DNA of 55,269 bases from Ruminococcaceae bacterium FB2012 (GCA_900104495.1 FMXS01000014.1:54089-109357), one strand, 5' to 3'; counted from the stretch's first letter, positions 26,798-35,397 are shown. Notes: a model not told the origin generated them from the letters alone. Numbers and translations: made by a program.

Positions 26798-27550
26798 TCA
26801 TTTTTTCACAAGGGCGAATATTATCTTTCCGATCACGAACATAGCAGCGGCGGCTATGGCAAAGATCAGCGCGAAGGTGTTGATCTCGTAGTCGCGGTTG
26901 ATGAGCGTCGAGGCTGTCACCAGCGCCGCCATAAGCAGGAAGGGAACGATAAGGAGCAGGTCCTCTCCCTCTCCGATGAACACCCGGCGCATCATATAGG
27001 TGAAGCAAGCCACAAGTATCAGAGCCGTGGCTGCCGCCACAATATGGTAAAGCGCGGCGTTCTTGCCGAAGGAATGGTGCATGACGGGTATCGACATTGA
27101 AAAGACCACAAGGTAAAACAGGGAGTACCACAGCTTCAGCTTGCTGTCGGCGGCGGGAGCCGTTTCAACGGTCCGCAGGATCATTGCCACGATAAGAGCG
27201 CCGTAGGCTCCGAACTGCATGGGGCCTATGGTGTATTCCGTGTCCACCATGCCGGCTATAAGTATCACTCCGGCGGTGACGGAGAGCTTGCCGTAGTTCG
27301 GCACCACGGAGCTGTCAAACAGCGACCGCAGGAAATCACGGTTCAGCACAGCCAGCAGGATAAGCGTCGCCAGCAGGCAGCAGCAGGTAAGCACGTCGGC
27401 GTACGAATCGAAGGGCGTTGACAGCAATCCCTTATTGCCCACATAGACGATACGCGCCATGCTCTGAACTCTTTCGGCAAACAGTATCACAAAGTACAGC
27501 ATTATAAACCAGGAGATCGCAATGCTCATTTTATTTCCACTCTTTTCCAT
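26798..27550 (-). CDS. Integral membrane protein of unknown function
   Basis: The 250-residue protein is almost wholly hydrophobic with about seven to eight predicted membrane helices and short loops (VGNKGLLSTPFDSYAD near 37-52; NRDYEINTF near 218). No family motif was recognised. GGAGG stands 7 bases before the ATG, and the gene has its own promoter and terminator. It lies downstream of the Ca2+ ATPase on the same strand, but the intervening promoter makes cotranscription unnecessary. Confidence 0.8.
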   Translation of the reverse strand: MEKSGNKMSIAISWFIMLYFVILFAERVQSMARIVYVGNKGLLSTPFDSYADVLTCCCLLATLILLAVLNRDFLRSLFDSSVVPNYGKLSVTAGVILIAGMVDTEYTIGPMQFGAYGALIVAMILRTVETAPAADSKLKLWYSLFYLVVFSMSIPVMHHSFGKNAALYHIVAAATALILVACFTYMMRRVFIGEGEDLLLIVPFLLMAALVTASTLINRDYEINTFALIFAIAAAAMFVIGKIIFALVKK

Positions 27551-27596
27551 AAATATACCTCCGACGGCTCCGAAAAGGAGCCTTTGATATATTTAC

Positions 27597-27625
27597 ATTT
27601 TACCACATCCTGCGGACAATGTCAA
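27597..27625 (-). promoter_or_regulatory. Promoter of the membrane-protein gene
   Basis: TTGACA (27620-27625), 17 bp, TAAAAT (27597-27602), just past the ATPase stop region. Confidence 0.8.
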
Positions 27626-27647
27626 TGCGGATAAGAGGCGGTGAGCA

Positions 27648-30281
27648 TCAGAACTTCTTTATCACGGCTGCTCCCACCGGCAGGGCGAAAGCCAGCCCGA
27701 GGGAGATCAGCCACTCGACGGCGCTGAGAGGTATAAGGGCAAACACTCCCGCCAGCACCGGGATGTATATGCAGGCCAGCATACACAGGAAGGAGAGTAT
27801 CACCGAGATCAGCATGAACGAGTTCTCCGTCAGACGGATGCCGAAAAGGGAACGTTCCTCGCTCATGCACTCAAAAGCGTGGATAAGCTGAGCCGCCGTA
27901 AGTGTGACGAAGGCTCCGGTCCTTGCGGCGGAAAGTCCGCTGCCGAGAGTAAGGAGCATAGTGAAGGCCGCCAGGGTGGCTATTCCTATCATGGTTCCCC
28001 GCAGGAGCATACGCCAAAGGAGGCCGCCGCTGAAAAAACTCTCATTCTCACGGCGGGGCGGACGGCGCATGGTGTTCTCTTCCGTGGGCTGCGCCCCGAG
28101 AGCCACGGCGGGCAGGCCGTCGGTCACGAGATTTACCAGCAGTATCTGCGCGGGTATCAGAACTATCGGCAGGCCCATGATTATGCCTCCCAGCATTGTC
28201 AGTACCTCGCCGATGTTGCAGGAGATCAGATACCGCACGAATTTGCGGATGTTGCCGTAGATCGTCCGGCCCTCCTCAACGGCGCTGACCAGGGTGGCGA
28301 AATTATCGTCAAGCAGGATGCAGTCGGCGGCCTGCTTGGTGACGTCGGTGCCGCTGACGCCCATTGATACGCCTATGGATGCCTCCTTAACCGCGGGAGC
28401 GTCGTTGACGCCGTCGCCGGTCATGGCAACTACCTTGCCCCGGGCCTTGTAGGCCCTGACTATCCTCAGCTTGTGAGCCGGAGAAACACGGGCGAAAACT
28501 GCCGCATCGTCCAATACGGCGTCAAGCTGCTCGTCGGACATTTTGTCAAGCTCCGCGCCGGTGTAGGCTCTGCCGCTGCCGTTGAGGATGCCGACTTCCT
28601 TCGCCACGGCGCAGGCGGTGAGCTTGTGATCGCCGGTTATCATCACGGTGCGGATGCCTGCCGCCGCGCATTTTGCCACGGCCCGCTTTGCCTCCGGCCT
28701 CGGAGGGTCGGTCATCGCCATGATCCCCAGCAGAACTTCCCTGCCCTGTTCCGTCACCGAAAAGGCCAGCAGGCGCATCCCTTCGGAGGCCAGCCTGTCA
28801 CAAAGTGCCGAGATGTCCTCCTTCCGCAGGCGGTCAAGAGGAAGAGCCGCACCTTCGGGGTCCATTATATATCCCGCGGAGGCCGTCAGCACATCGGGAG
28901 CGCCTTTCTTATACTCCCGCATGACCCCCTCGCCGTTTTTCACGGTGACTGTCATATACTTTTTCTCGCTGTCGAAGGGCTGCTCGTCGATGCGGAAGCG
29001 CCGGAAACTTTCGGCGTCGATGCCGCCGTTTACCGCTGCCGTCAGTACCGCCGCTTCGGTGGGGTCTCCAACGGCTCGAATGCCTGCGGCTCCGCCCCTG
29101 TCGCGCTCCGCCGAGGGCTCCGCCCGCTCAAGACGGGCGTTATTGCAGACCGCCGCACAGCACAGCAGCTCCCGGAGGCTCTCGTCCTCCCAGACCATGA
29201 GCCGTCCGCCGGCTTCGTCGGAAAAACCGTCCCCCTCGGGGGAGAGGACTCTGTCCTCAGTTCCGAAAAGACAAACCTTCCGGACGGTCATTTTGTTCAT
29301 TGTGAGAGTCCCGGTCTTGTCGGTGCAGATGACGCTTGCACAGCCGAGAGTTTCCACGGCGTGAAGGCGGTTCACCAGGGCTTTGCGCCCAAGCATCCTG
29401 CGGACGGCAAGGGCCAGGGCTATTGTCACGGCGGCGGGGAGGCCTTCCGGTATTGCCGCGATAGCAATGGAGATAGAAGTCATCAGCATTTCGGAGGCCG
29501 GCTCGCCCCGAAGCACTCCCGCGGCGAAGACCACCACGCACACTCCGACGCAGATCAGCGCCAGCACCTTTCCCAGCTCGCCCAGACGCTTCTGGAGCGG
29601 GGTCTGCTCGTCGCCAGCGTTGCCGATCAGCTCCGACACCGCGCCCATTTGAGTATTTTTACCCACGGCGGTGACCTCCGCACGGGCCGTCCCCCGAACG
29701 CAGACTGTCCCCATATAGACCATAAAGGGCTTATCCGGCTCGTTGATGTCCGGCTCGCTGTCGTAGGCTCTCTTATCAACGGGGAGAGTTTCCCCCGTCA
29801 GCAAAGATTCGTCGCAGGAAAGCGCCTTGCATCCAAGGATGATGCAATCCGCCGGGACACGGTCCCCTGCCGTAAGTTCGATGACGTCTCCGACGACAAG
29901 ACGCTCCGCAGGCATCGACACCAGCCGTCCGTCCCGGTAGACCTTCGCCTCGGGAGCCGTAAGCTCCGCCAGCTTTTCAAGGGTCCGCTCCGCACGGTAT
30001 TCCTGGACGAAGCCCAGCACCGCATTCATCACGACTATCAGAAGTATGGGTATAGCGTCGGTGTACTCACCTATCGCCACGGAAATACCCACGGCTATGA
30101 GAAGGATCATCACCATAACGTCGTGAAACTGTCCCGCGAAAATGCGGACGGCGCTTGTCCGCTTTCCCTCGCCCAAACGGTTAGGCCCGTTGAGGTTCAG
30201 CAGCCGTTCCGCTCTTGCGGCGGTGAGCCCCACGGGCTCGGAATAAACCGCCTGCTCCTGTTTTTCAAGTGTACCGATCAT
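27648..30281 (-). CDS. Calcium-translocating P-type ATPase (P2A type)
   Basis: The 877-residue pump starts at ATG 30281 with GGAGGGTG 5 bases upstream; the frame is open to 30500, but that extension has no ribosome site and runs into the palindrome array. Landmarks: N-terminal cation-ATPase segment (GLTAARAERLLNLNGPNRL), actuator LLTGETLPV, phosphorylation site CTDKTGTLTMNK, hinge MTGDGVNDAPAVK, helix 4 IPEGLPA and helix 6 NLVTDGLPA, which in SERCA-like pumps help bind Ca2+. It should export Ca2+ from the cytoplasm at the cost of ATP; Mn2+ or other divalent ions are possible. Ten membrane helices fit the family. No clear promoter was found. Confidence 0.92.
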   Translation of the reverse strand: MIGTLEKQEQAVYSEPVGLTAARAERLLNLNGPNRLGEGKRTSAVRIFAGQFHDVMVMILLIAVGISVAIGEYTDAIPILLIVVMNAVLGFVQEYRAERTLEKLAELTAPEAKVYRDGRLVSMPAERLVVGDVIELTAGDRVPADCIILGCKALSCDESLLTGETLPVDKRAYDSEPDINEPDKPFMVYMGTVCVRGTARAEVTAVGKNTQMGAVSELIGNAGDEQTPLQKRLGELGKVLALICVGVCVVVFAAGVLRGEPASEMLMTSISIAIAAIPEGLPAAVTIALALAVRRMLGRKALVNRLHAVETLGCASVICTDKTGTLTMNKMTVRKVCLFGTEDRVLSPEGDGFSDEAGGRLMVWEDESLRELLCCAAVCNNARLERAEPSAERDRGGAAGIRAVGDPTEAAVLTAAVNGGIDAESFRRFRIDEQPFDSEKKYMTVTVKNGEGVMREYKKGAPDVLTASAGYIMDPEGAALPLDRLRKEDISALCDRLASEGMRLLAFSVTEQGREVLLGIMAMTDPPRPEAKRAVAKCAAAGIRTVMITGDHKLTACAVAKEVGILNGSGRAYTGAELDKMSDEQLDAVLDDAAVFARVSPAHKLRIVRAYKARGKVVAMTGDGVNDAPAVKEASIGVSMGVSGTDVTKQAADCILLDDNFATLVSAVEEGRTIYGNIRKFVRYLISCNIGEVLTMLGGIIMGLPIVLIPAQILLVNLVTDGLPAVALGAQPTEENTMRRPPRRENESFFSGGLLWRMLLRGTMIGIATLAAFTMLLTLGSGLSAARTGAFVTLTAAQLIHAFECMSEERSLFGIRLTENSFMLISVILSFLCMLACIYIPVLAGVFALIPLSAVEWLISLGLAFALPVGAAVIKKF

Positions 30282-30363
30282 ATTTTCACCCTCCGTCAGC
30301 TTGTCAGCGATAACGCTTTGTAAACAATATGAAGCCCGGAGGGAAATTATTACACACAAGCGG

Positions 30364-30614
30364 CAGGGGCGTGCCCCTGGCCCGAGCGCGGGCGGCGCAA
30401 TTCCGCCACAAGCAACGGAGTGCAGGAAAAAAGATAGCGATGCGGCGGAGCCGCACAAAGCTGTAAACCAAACGCGAAGCGCGTTAAAAGTTTCGGTCAA
30501 GCCTTTTCCAAAGGCTTGCGGGGTCGAGGGGCGGAGCCCTCGCGGGGACGGGGGCAGAGCCCCAGCGAAGACAATTTATCCTCGCAAGCTCGGAAAAATC
30601 GGAGGCAGAGCCTC
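30364..30614 (+). repeat. Array of seven short GC-rich palindromes
   Basis: In order: CAGGGGCGTGCCCCTG (30364), TGCGGCGGAGCCGCA (30440), AACGCGAAGCGCGTT (30471), CAAGCCTTTTCCAAAGGCTTG split as arms CAAGCCTTT/AAAGGCTTG (30498-30518), GAGGGGCGGAGCCCTC (30526), GGGGCAGAGCCCC (30551) and GAGGCAGAGCCTC (30602). Several share a central G(C/A)(G/A)AGC core. They fill the gap between the divergent Ca2+ ATPase and patatin genes. They resemble dispersed intergenic repeats seen in clostridial genomes and would fold as a row of hairpins in RNA or single-stranded DNA. No protein is credible here. Confidence 0.8.
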
Positions 30615-30654
30615 GTTCGGCGCGAAGCTACGACCCCGGCGCTGCACAAGAAAA

Positions 30655-30692
30655 GAGTAGGGAAACGAAGAAGTTTCTCTACTCTTTTTTTC
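30655..30692 (+). terminator. Strong terminator with no upstream plus-strand gene
   Basis: AAAGAGTAGGGAAAC pairs with GTTTCTCTACTCTTT (about 14 bp with one bulge) around GAAGAA, then TTTTTTT. Upstream on the plus strand there is only the palindrome array, which suggests a small untranslated transcript. The minus strand also carries a T-rich run, so bidirectional action is possible. Confidence 0.65.
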
Positions 30693-31029
30693 TTTCGTGG
30701 ACAAACCATACTCAGCGCCGGGAAAAGGTGTCCTCCTGCACTCGCAGGAAACAGCGAGGACGCGAAGCGGACAAGCGTATTTCCGTCCCCCGACGAGCCA
30801 AAGCGGGGCGGCATTCTTCCCCGCCCCAAACGTAGGAGCAGAATCCCAACACAGGCTCACGCCCATTTCGGGGGCTTTCCGATCGCCACCGAACCCCTTC
30901 GGATGCACACTTCTCTTTACGGAGCGCAAGGCAATGCCAATATTATTCATTATTCCCCCCTTCGGGTACGCCTTTAACGGTGCAGGATCTGCGTTTTCGG
31001 GCGAATATCAAACGCTCCAGTCAAAAACA
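30693..31029. other. Non-coding stretch upstream of the patatin gene
   Basis: No credible gene. It holds more short inverted words (CCTGCACTCGCAGG at 30734, GGGGCGG ... CCGCCCC at 30805-30826). Open frames across it are low-complexity and have no ribosome sites. Confidence 0.5.
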
Positions 31030-31058
31030 TTGACTCCCCTGCTTTTATGTGGTATAAT
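31030..31058 (+). promoter_or_regulatory. Promoter of the patatin-like lipase gene
   Basis: TTGACT (31030-31035), 17 bp, TATAAT (31053-31058). A strong ribosome site (AAGGAAAGG, 31077-31083) stands best placed before a short frame at 31086-31109 (MTYYDKR) that overlaps the lipase start. Confidence 0.85.
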
Positions 31059-31095
31059 ATTACAGTGATCTACCAAGGAAAGGCAATGACGTACT

Positions 31096-31971
31096 ATGAC
31101 AAAAGATAATTATAAAAGAGGACTGATACTCGAGGGCGGCGCTATGCGCGGACTGTTCACGGCGGGCATACTGGACGTTTTCATGGAGAACGGCATCACC
31201 TTCGACGGCATCGCCGGGATATCTGCCGGGGCGATCTTCGGATGCAATCTCAAATCGCACCAGATCGGGCGGGCGCTGAGATACAACACGAAATTCAGCC
31301 GCGACCCCAGATATTGCAGCCTGCGCTCGCTGATCTTCACCGGGGACTACTACGGCGTGAAATTCTGCTACGAAGATATCCCCTTCAAGCTGGACCTTTT
31401 CGACACCGATACCTTCGGGAAGGACCCCGCCGAATTCTGGGTGGGGGCCACCGACGCCGACACCGGCAAGCCCGTCTATCACCTTTGCCGCGACGGCAAA
31501 CGGAAGGATATGAAATGGATAAGAGCCTCCGGCTCCCTGCCCCTTGTTTCGAGAGCCGTAAACATTGGCGGGCACAGGCTCCTTGACGGCGGGATGTCCG
31601 ATTCCGTTCCCTTTGAGTTTATGGAAAAGCGGGGCTACAACAGGAACGTCATCATCCTCACCCGCCCCGACGGCTACACCAAAGAGCCGGTCTCCGGCGG
31701 TATGAAGCTGCTGCTGAAGCTGGGTATGCGCAAATATCCCAAGGCTGCCGAGACCATGTTTGCCCGCAGCGAAATGTATAACCGTCAGATGCAGGAGATA
31801 AAAAAGAGAGAAGCCGAAGGCAGCGTCCTTGTGATACGGCCCTACGAAGACCTCAACATCAGCCGGACGGAACGCGATCCTGCCGAGCTGGAGCGCGTCT
31901 GCCGCATAGGCCGCCAAGTCGGCGCCGACAGGCTTGCCGAGGTCAAGGATTTCTTAGGCGAACAGAGATAA
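31096..31971 (+). CDS. Patatin-like phospholipase (RssA/YjjU type)
   Basis: The 291-residue protein shows the patatin set: oxyanion loop EGGAMRG (about 14-20), nucleophile elbow GISAGA (GxSxG, Ser about 43) and the dyad Asp in LLDGGMSD (about 170). There is no signal peptide or membrane segment, so it is likely a cytoplasmic or membrane-peripheral acyl hydrolase of lipids. The chosen ATG is 13 bases after AAGGAAAGG; an out-of-frame ATG in between (31086) opens a seven-codon frame that ends inside the gene, so coupled translation is possible. It is a single-gene unit with its own promoter and shared terminator. Confidence 0.9.
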   Translation: MTKDNYKRGLILEGGAMRGLFTAGILDVFMENGITFDGIAGISAGAIFGCNLKSHQIGRALRYNTKFSRDPRYCSLRSLIFTGDYYGVKFCYEDIPFKLDLFDTDTFGKDPAEFWVGATDADTGKPVYHLCRDGKRKDMKWIRASGSLPLVSRAVNIGGHRLLDGGMSDSVPFEFMEKRGYNRNVIILTRPDGYTKEPVSGGMKLLLKLGMRKYPKAAETMFARSEMYNRQMQEIKKREAEGSVLVIRPYEDLNISRTERDPAELERVCRIGRQVGADRLAEVKDFLGEQR

Positions 31972-32006
31972 AGCAAAGGGTATGCTCACGCATACCCTTT
32001 TGCTTT
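31971..32006. terminator. Bidirectional terminator between patatin and GNAT genes
   Basis: GCAAAGGGTATGC pairs with GCATACCCTTTTGC around TCAC. An A-run lies before and a T-run after, placing it exactly between convergent genes. Confidence 0.9.
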
Positions 32007-32425
32007 TACAGATATTTATACATCGCAATGTATGGACAGGTCTCGTCAAGATACTCCTCGCCTTCGGCGGTGTAGCCCAGCCTTTCGTAAAAGCCTTGAG
32101 CCCTTACCTGCGCCGACAGCCTTATGCATCCTGCTCCGAGGGAAAGCGCTTTCTCCTCCAGCGACATGACTGCCAGCGCTCCGAGGCCCGCGCCCCGGAA
32201 CTCACGGCTCACCGCCACTCGGCCGATGTGCCAGCCGCTCCGCCCCTGGAAAAGCCGTCCCGTGGCCGAGGCTTTGCCGTCGGTGAAGATCACCGCGTGC
32301 CAGGCCCGCTTGTCGATGTCGTCAAATTCGTTGGAAAAGCCCTGCTCCTCCATAAAGACCTCCCGCCGGATGCGTTCGGCCTCCGGGGCGTTTTCAAGCC
32401 CCTGCGTTATCCTTACTTCATTCAT
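32006..32425 (-). CDS. GNAT-family N-acetyltransferase (small)
   Basis: The 139-residue protein is a single GNAT fold with the acetyl-CoA loop SREFRGAGLGALAV (R.xGxG.A) at about 74-87 and the closing strand FYERLGY at about 112-118. Its substrate is unknown. Its ATG overlaps the FemX stop by 4 nt (ATGA), so it is translationally coupled to the peptidoglycan enzyme. A link to cell-wall precursors is possible but unproven. Confidence 0.88.
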   Translation of the reverse strand: MNEVRITQGLENAPEAERIRREVFMEEQGFSNEFDDIDKRAWHAVIFTDGKASATGRLFQGRSGWHIGRVAVSREFRGAGLGALAVMSLEEKALSLGAGCIRLSAQVRAQGFYERLGYTAEGEEYLDETCPYIAMYKYL

Positions 32426-33573
32426 TTACTGCTTTCCTCGGCCTGATTTTCAGGCTTCTGTTCGTTCTGTTCGACGCCGAAATCCTTGTTGCGGTTTTTC
32501 AAGAGTTTCTGACGCTGACGCTCACGGTGATTCATTACAACTCTCTCGCCGAAGTCGATCATCTTTTTCTTCATGGGCTTGAAAACATAGTAGAACTCGC
32601 CGGCATAGGTGACCACCTCGCCGTTGAAGCCCTTCTTGAACTTGTAGACGCCGTAGTTGGGGTTGGTCTCGTCGTTATAGAAGGGGATGCCCATGAAATC
32701 GTAGATATAGTTGTTGTTCTCCAGTGCCCAGTTTATCATAGTCCACTGCATCAGATAGTTGGGATAAAGGTTGCGGTGGTGATTGGCCGACGCGCCGTAT
32801 ACATAGCAGGTCTTGCCGGCGTACTGGGTCGTTACCGCGCCGGAAAGAGGGATCTGCTTGCCGTCCTCTTCGGTGTAGCACATAAACAGGTGGCAATGCT
32901 CCGGGCCAAGGCCCTCGATAAACTTAACAAAATACTCCTTGCCTCTGATAGAGAAGCCGTCGCGGATGCCTGTGGCCTGCATCATCGGATAGAAATCGTC
33001 CAGAGCCTCGGTGCCGCAGATCTTGCAGACTACGCCCTTTTTGGGGCCCTTGCGGATGCGGTTGCGCCAGTCGGGCTTGAAGGAGGCCATGACCTCGTCG
33101 GGAGTTTTGCCCTCGATATTGCGGAGCATATAGTTGTTACGGGGCTGGATAGTTGTCAGTTCGGGAGCGTTGTAGGTGTGCTTGAAGCCCATACCTATCA
33201 TCATTTCGGAGATGTCCTTGTCCTTTTCCTCAAAGCAGGGGTCCCACATCAGCTGATAGGACTTGTATTTCTTTGCCAGCACCTTGATGCCCTCGAATAT
33301 ATCCGAAACGACCTCTTTATCCCGCCAGTCGCAGACAGGGCCGTGGGGAGCATACATAAATGTGGAATGGAACACCGGCACCTTCTTGATTATCACAAGG
33401 CAGGTACCTCTTATCTTCCCGTCCTTGTCCCGGGAGATAACGGCATCCCAGTCCCAGCCTTCCTTGACGTCGGGCCAGCGCAGAGACTGCATGAAATTGC
33501 CGTACCTGCTGGTCTTTGCGAACTGCTCGTACTCCTCCAGCAATGCTTTATTATTCTTGTCGATTATTTCCAT
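32422..33573 (-). CDS. FemAB/FemX-type aminoacyltransferase for peptidoglycan bridges
   Basis: The 383-residue protein has paired GNAT-like folds of the FemABX family, with SLRWPDVK near residue 30, the lipid-II-side segment FKPDWRNRIRKG (about 170) and YDFMGIPFYNDETNPNYGVYKFKKGF (core GVYKFKKGFNGE, about 315-330). This family adds amino acids from aminoacyl-tRNA to the peptide stem of lipid II. ATG 33573 is chosen because a TATAAT box lies inside the longer open frame (to 33654) and GGAGAGG precedes this ATG. A charged, low-complexity C-terminus (ERQRQKLLKNRNKD) follows. It is the first gene of a two-gene operon. Confidence 0.9.
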   Translation of the reverse strand: MEIIDKNNKALLEEYEQFAKTSRYGNFMQSLRWPDVKEGWDWDAVISRDKDGKIRGTCLVIIKKVPVFHSTFMYAPHGPVCDWRDKEVVSDIFEGIKVLAKKYKSYQLMWDPCFEEKDKDISEMMIGMGFKHTYNAPELTTIQPRNNYMLRNIEGKTPDEVMASFKPDWRNRIRKGPKKGVVCKICGTEALDDFYPMMQATGIRDGFSIRGKEYFVKFIEGLGPEHCHLFMCYTEEDGKQIPLSGAVTTQYAGKTCYVYGASANHHRNLYPNYLMQWTMINWALENNNYIYDFMGIPFYNDETNPNYGVYKFKKGFNGEVVTYAGEFYYVFKPMKKKMIDFGERVVMNHRERQRQKLLKNRNKDFGVEQNEQKPENQAEESSK

Positions 33574-33613
33574 TTTCTGATATTCCTCTCCTGTATTATA
33601 CATAGTTACAGAT

Positions 33614-33642
33614 ATTATAACACGTTCCCGCAGATAATACAA
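33614..33642 (-). promoter_or_regulatory. Promoter of the femX-GNAT operon
   Basis: TTGTAT (33637-33642), 17 bp, TATAAT (33614-33619) on the minus strand, 40 bp before the chosen start. Confidence 0.75.
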
Positions 33643-33670
33643 GGGGTCGGACAAAAATTTAACAAATAAG

Positions 33671-33716
33671 AAGCGCGGCGGCGGGAACAGAAAACCATTC
33701 TTCCCCGCCGCCGCGA
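33671..33716 (-). terminator. Terminator of the amino-acid ABC operon
   Basis: CGCGGCGGCGGGAA (33674-33687) pairs with TTCCCCGCCGCCGCG (33701-33715), followed by CTTCTTATTTG on the minus strand. A second GCCGCCGCGC copy sits between it and the stop codon. Confidence 0.75.
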
Positions 33717-33730
33717 TTCCGCCGCCGCGC

Positions 33731-34495
33731 TTATTGTACTCCTTTGAAGCGTTTCAGGAACTGCTTGGTGCGCTCGTTCTGAGTGTTGCCGAAAAGCTCG
33801 GAGGGGTCGCCTTCCTCGACGATGAAGCCGCCGTCCATAAAGATGACGTGATTTGAAACGTCACGGGCGAACTCCATTTCGTGGGTGACGATCACCATTG
33901 TCATCTTTTCCTCCGCCAGCTCCTTGATGACCTTCAGTATCTCCCCGGTAAGTTCCGGGTCAAGGGCCGAGGTGGGCTCGTCGAAGAAGAGGATGTCCGG
34001 CTTCAGCGCCAGGGCCCGTGCTATGGAGACCCGCTGCTGCTGTCCGCCGGAAAGCTCGCAGGGATAGGATTTCTCCTTGCCGGTAAGGCCCATTTTTTCC
34101 AGCAGGCCCTGAGCGGTCTCAACAGCCTCCTGTTTGCTCTTTTTAAGAACGTGTATCGGCGCTTCGATGATATTCTGCATCACCGACTTGTGGGGGAACA
34201 GATTGAAGTTCTGGAACACCAGCCCTATCTTGAGCCTTATCTCCCGAAGAGTCTTCTTGGGAGCGTAGACCACCTTGCCGTTTTCGGTGGTGAGCATTTT
34301 CAGACCGTCCACGGTGATGTCGCCGCCGTCGGCAGTCTCCAGCTGATTGACGCACCGCAGCAGCGTGGATTTTCCCGAACCCGAGGGCCCGATTATCGAA
34401 ACGACCTGTCCCTTCTCCACGGAGAACGAGATGTCCTTCAGCACCTCAAGGTCGCCGAAGCGTTTTGAAAGGTTTTTGACCTCTAATATCGCCAT
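33731..34495 (-). CDS. glnQ: Polar amino-acid ABC transporter, ATP-binding subunit
   Basis: The 254-residue ATPase shows Walker A GPSGSGKST (about 36-44), Q-loop VFQNFNLFPH, signature LSGGQQQR, Walker B ILFFDEPTSALD and the switch His in VIVTHEM, all typical of GlnQ/HisP-type import ATPases. It should drive uptake of a polar amino acid through the permease encoded 15 bp upstream. GGAGG lies 7 bases before the ATG. Confidence 0.93.
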   Translation of the reverse strand: MAILEVKNLSKRFGDLEVLKDISFSVEKGQVVSIIGPSGSGKSTLLRCVNQLETADGGDITVDGLKMLTTENGKVVYAPKKTLREIRLKIGLVFQNFNLFPHKSVMQNIIEAPIHVLKKSKQEAVETAQGLLEKMGLTGKEKSYPCELSGGQQQRVSIARALALKPDILFFDEPTSALDPELTGEILKVIKELAEEKMTMVIVTHEMEFARDVSNHVIFMDGGFIVEEGDPSELFGNTQNERTKQFLKRFKGVQ

Positions 34496-34510
34496 TCATG
34501 ACCCTCCCGT

Positions 34511-35230
34511 TCACTTGTAGTAGTTGTAATGCTTTTCGATGCCCATGAACGCCAGCGTGACGATCGCGTTCATCACGAAATAGAACAGGCCCGCGATGAA
34601 CAGCGGCATAATGGAGCTGTATGTGTTCATCATCTGCTTGGCTTTCAGCATTATCTCGGTGTAGGCGATGACCGTAGCCAGTGAAGTGTCCTTGACCAGC
34701 ACGATGACTTCATTGGCCGTAGCCGGGATGACCCGCTTGATGACCTGGGGCATGATGATGCGGAAGAAAGTCTGCATCCTTGTCATTCCCAGCATTGATG
34801 CGGCTTCGTACTGCCCCACCGGGATAGATTCAAGACCTCCCCGGAATATTTCGGCAAAGTAGGCGGCATAGTTGAAAGAGAATGCCACCACCAGCGCCAC
34901 GAACATATAGTTCGAGGAATGCATACAATTATCGAGAAACTGGATGAACCCGCTGACCTCTCCGCCTTCGGCGGCATCTTTGGCGCCCTTGACTATCATT
35001 GGTATCGCGTAGTATACCGCAACGATCTGGAGCATCAGCGGGGTCCCGCGCATCACCAGTATGTAGATGTTCGTGAGCCACGACACCGGCTTGAAGCGGC
35101 AGCGTTTGAGCCAGGTGACCACCATTCCCAGCGGTATCGAGAACAGCAGAGTAAAGAAAAACAGCTTCAGCGTATTCGGAAGATACTCAAAGAGTATCTT
35201 AGTGACGTTGAGCATATCGTCTGTATTCAA
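34511..35230 (-). CDS. Polar amino-acid ABC transporter, permease subunit
   Basis: The 239-residue membrane protein has five to six helices and the coupling EAA loop EAASMLGMTRMQTFFRIIMPQ, shown in part as EAASMLGMTRMQTFFRIIMP (about 140-160), of the GlnP/HisM family. The start is TTG (35228-35230), 7 bases after GGAGG; the next in-frame ATG is at 35215. An insert KGAKDAAEGGEVSG lies between helices 2 and 3. No substrate-binding lipoprotein gene lies within the operon or the neighbouring kilobases, so it must be encoded elsewhere or shared. Confidence 0.9.
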   Translation of the reverse strand: MNTDDMLNVTKILFEYLPNTLKLFFFTLLFSIPLGMVVTWLKRCRFKPVSWLTNIYILVMRGTPLMLQIVAVYYAIPMIVKGAKDAAEGGEVSGFIQFLDNCMHSSNYMFVALVVAFSFNYAAYFAEIFRGGLESIPVGQYEAASMLGMTRMQTFFRIIMPQVIKRVIPATANEVIVLVKDTSLATVIAYTEIMLKAKQMMNTYSSIMPLFIAGLFYFVMNAIVTLAFMGIEKHYNYYK

Positions 35231-35261
35231 AAAAATACCTCCAATTCAGCATACTAATATG

Positions 35262-35290
35262 ATTATACACTAAACCGATACAATAGTCAA
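35262..35290 (-). promoter_or_regulatory. Promoter of the amino-acid ABC operon
   Basis: TTGACT (35285-35290), 17 bp, TATAAT (35262-35267) on the minus strand, 32 bp before the TTG start. Confidence 0.85.
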
Positions 35291-35343
35291 TATATTCCCT
35301 CAAAAATACAACATCCCGTTTCCCGGGGCCGAACTATCAGGCA

Positions 35344-35376
35344 GAAAAAACTGCCCCCGCAGGTGCGGAGGCAGTA
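35344..35376 (-). terminator. Terminator of the AAA+/YbjN operon
   Basis: On the minus strand ACTGCCTCCGCA and TGCGGGGGCAGT form a 12-bp stem (one G-T pair) around CC, then TTTTTTCTG. Confidence 0.85.
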
Positions 35377-35397
35377 TCAGGTCTTGTCGGGCCGGGA

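Noticed and set aside
28473..30323. Long plus-strand frame opposite the Ca2+ ATPase
   Set aside because: His/Arg-rich, motif-free shadow of a gene with all P-type ATPase signatures.
30516..30977. Arg/Gly/Pro-rich plus-strand frames across the palindrome array
   Set aside because: They read through hairpins and a terminator; composition is low-complexity and there is no ribosome site.
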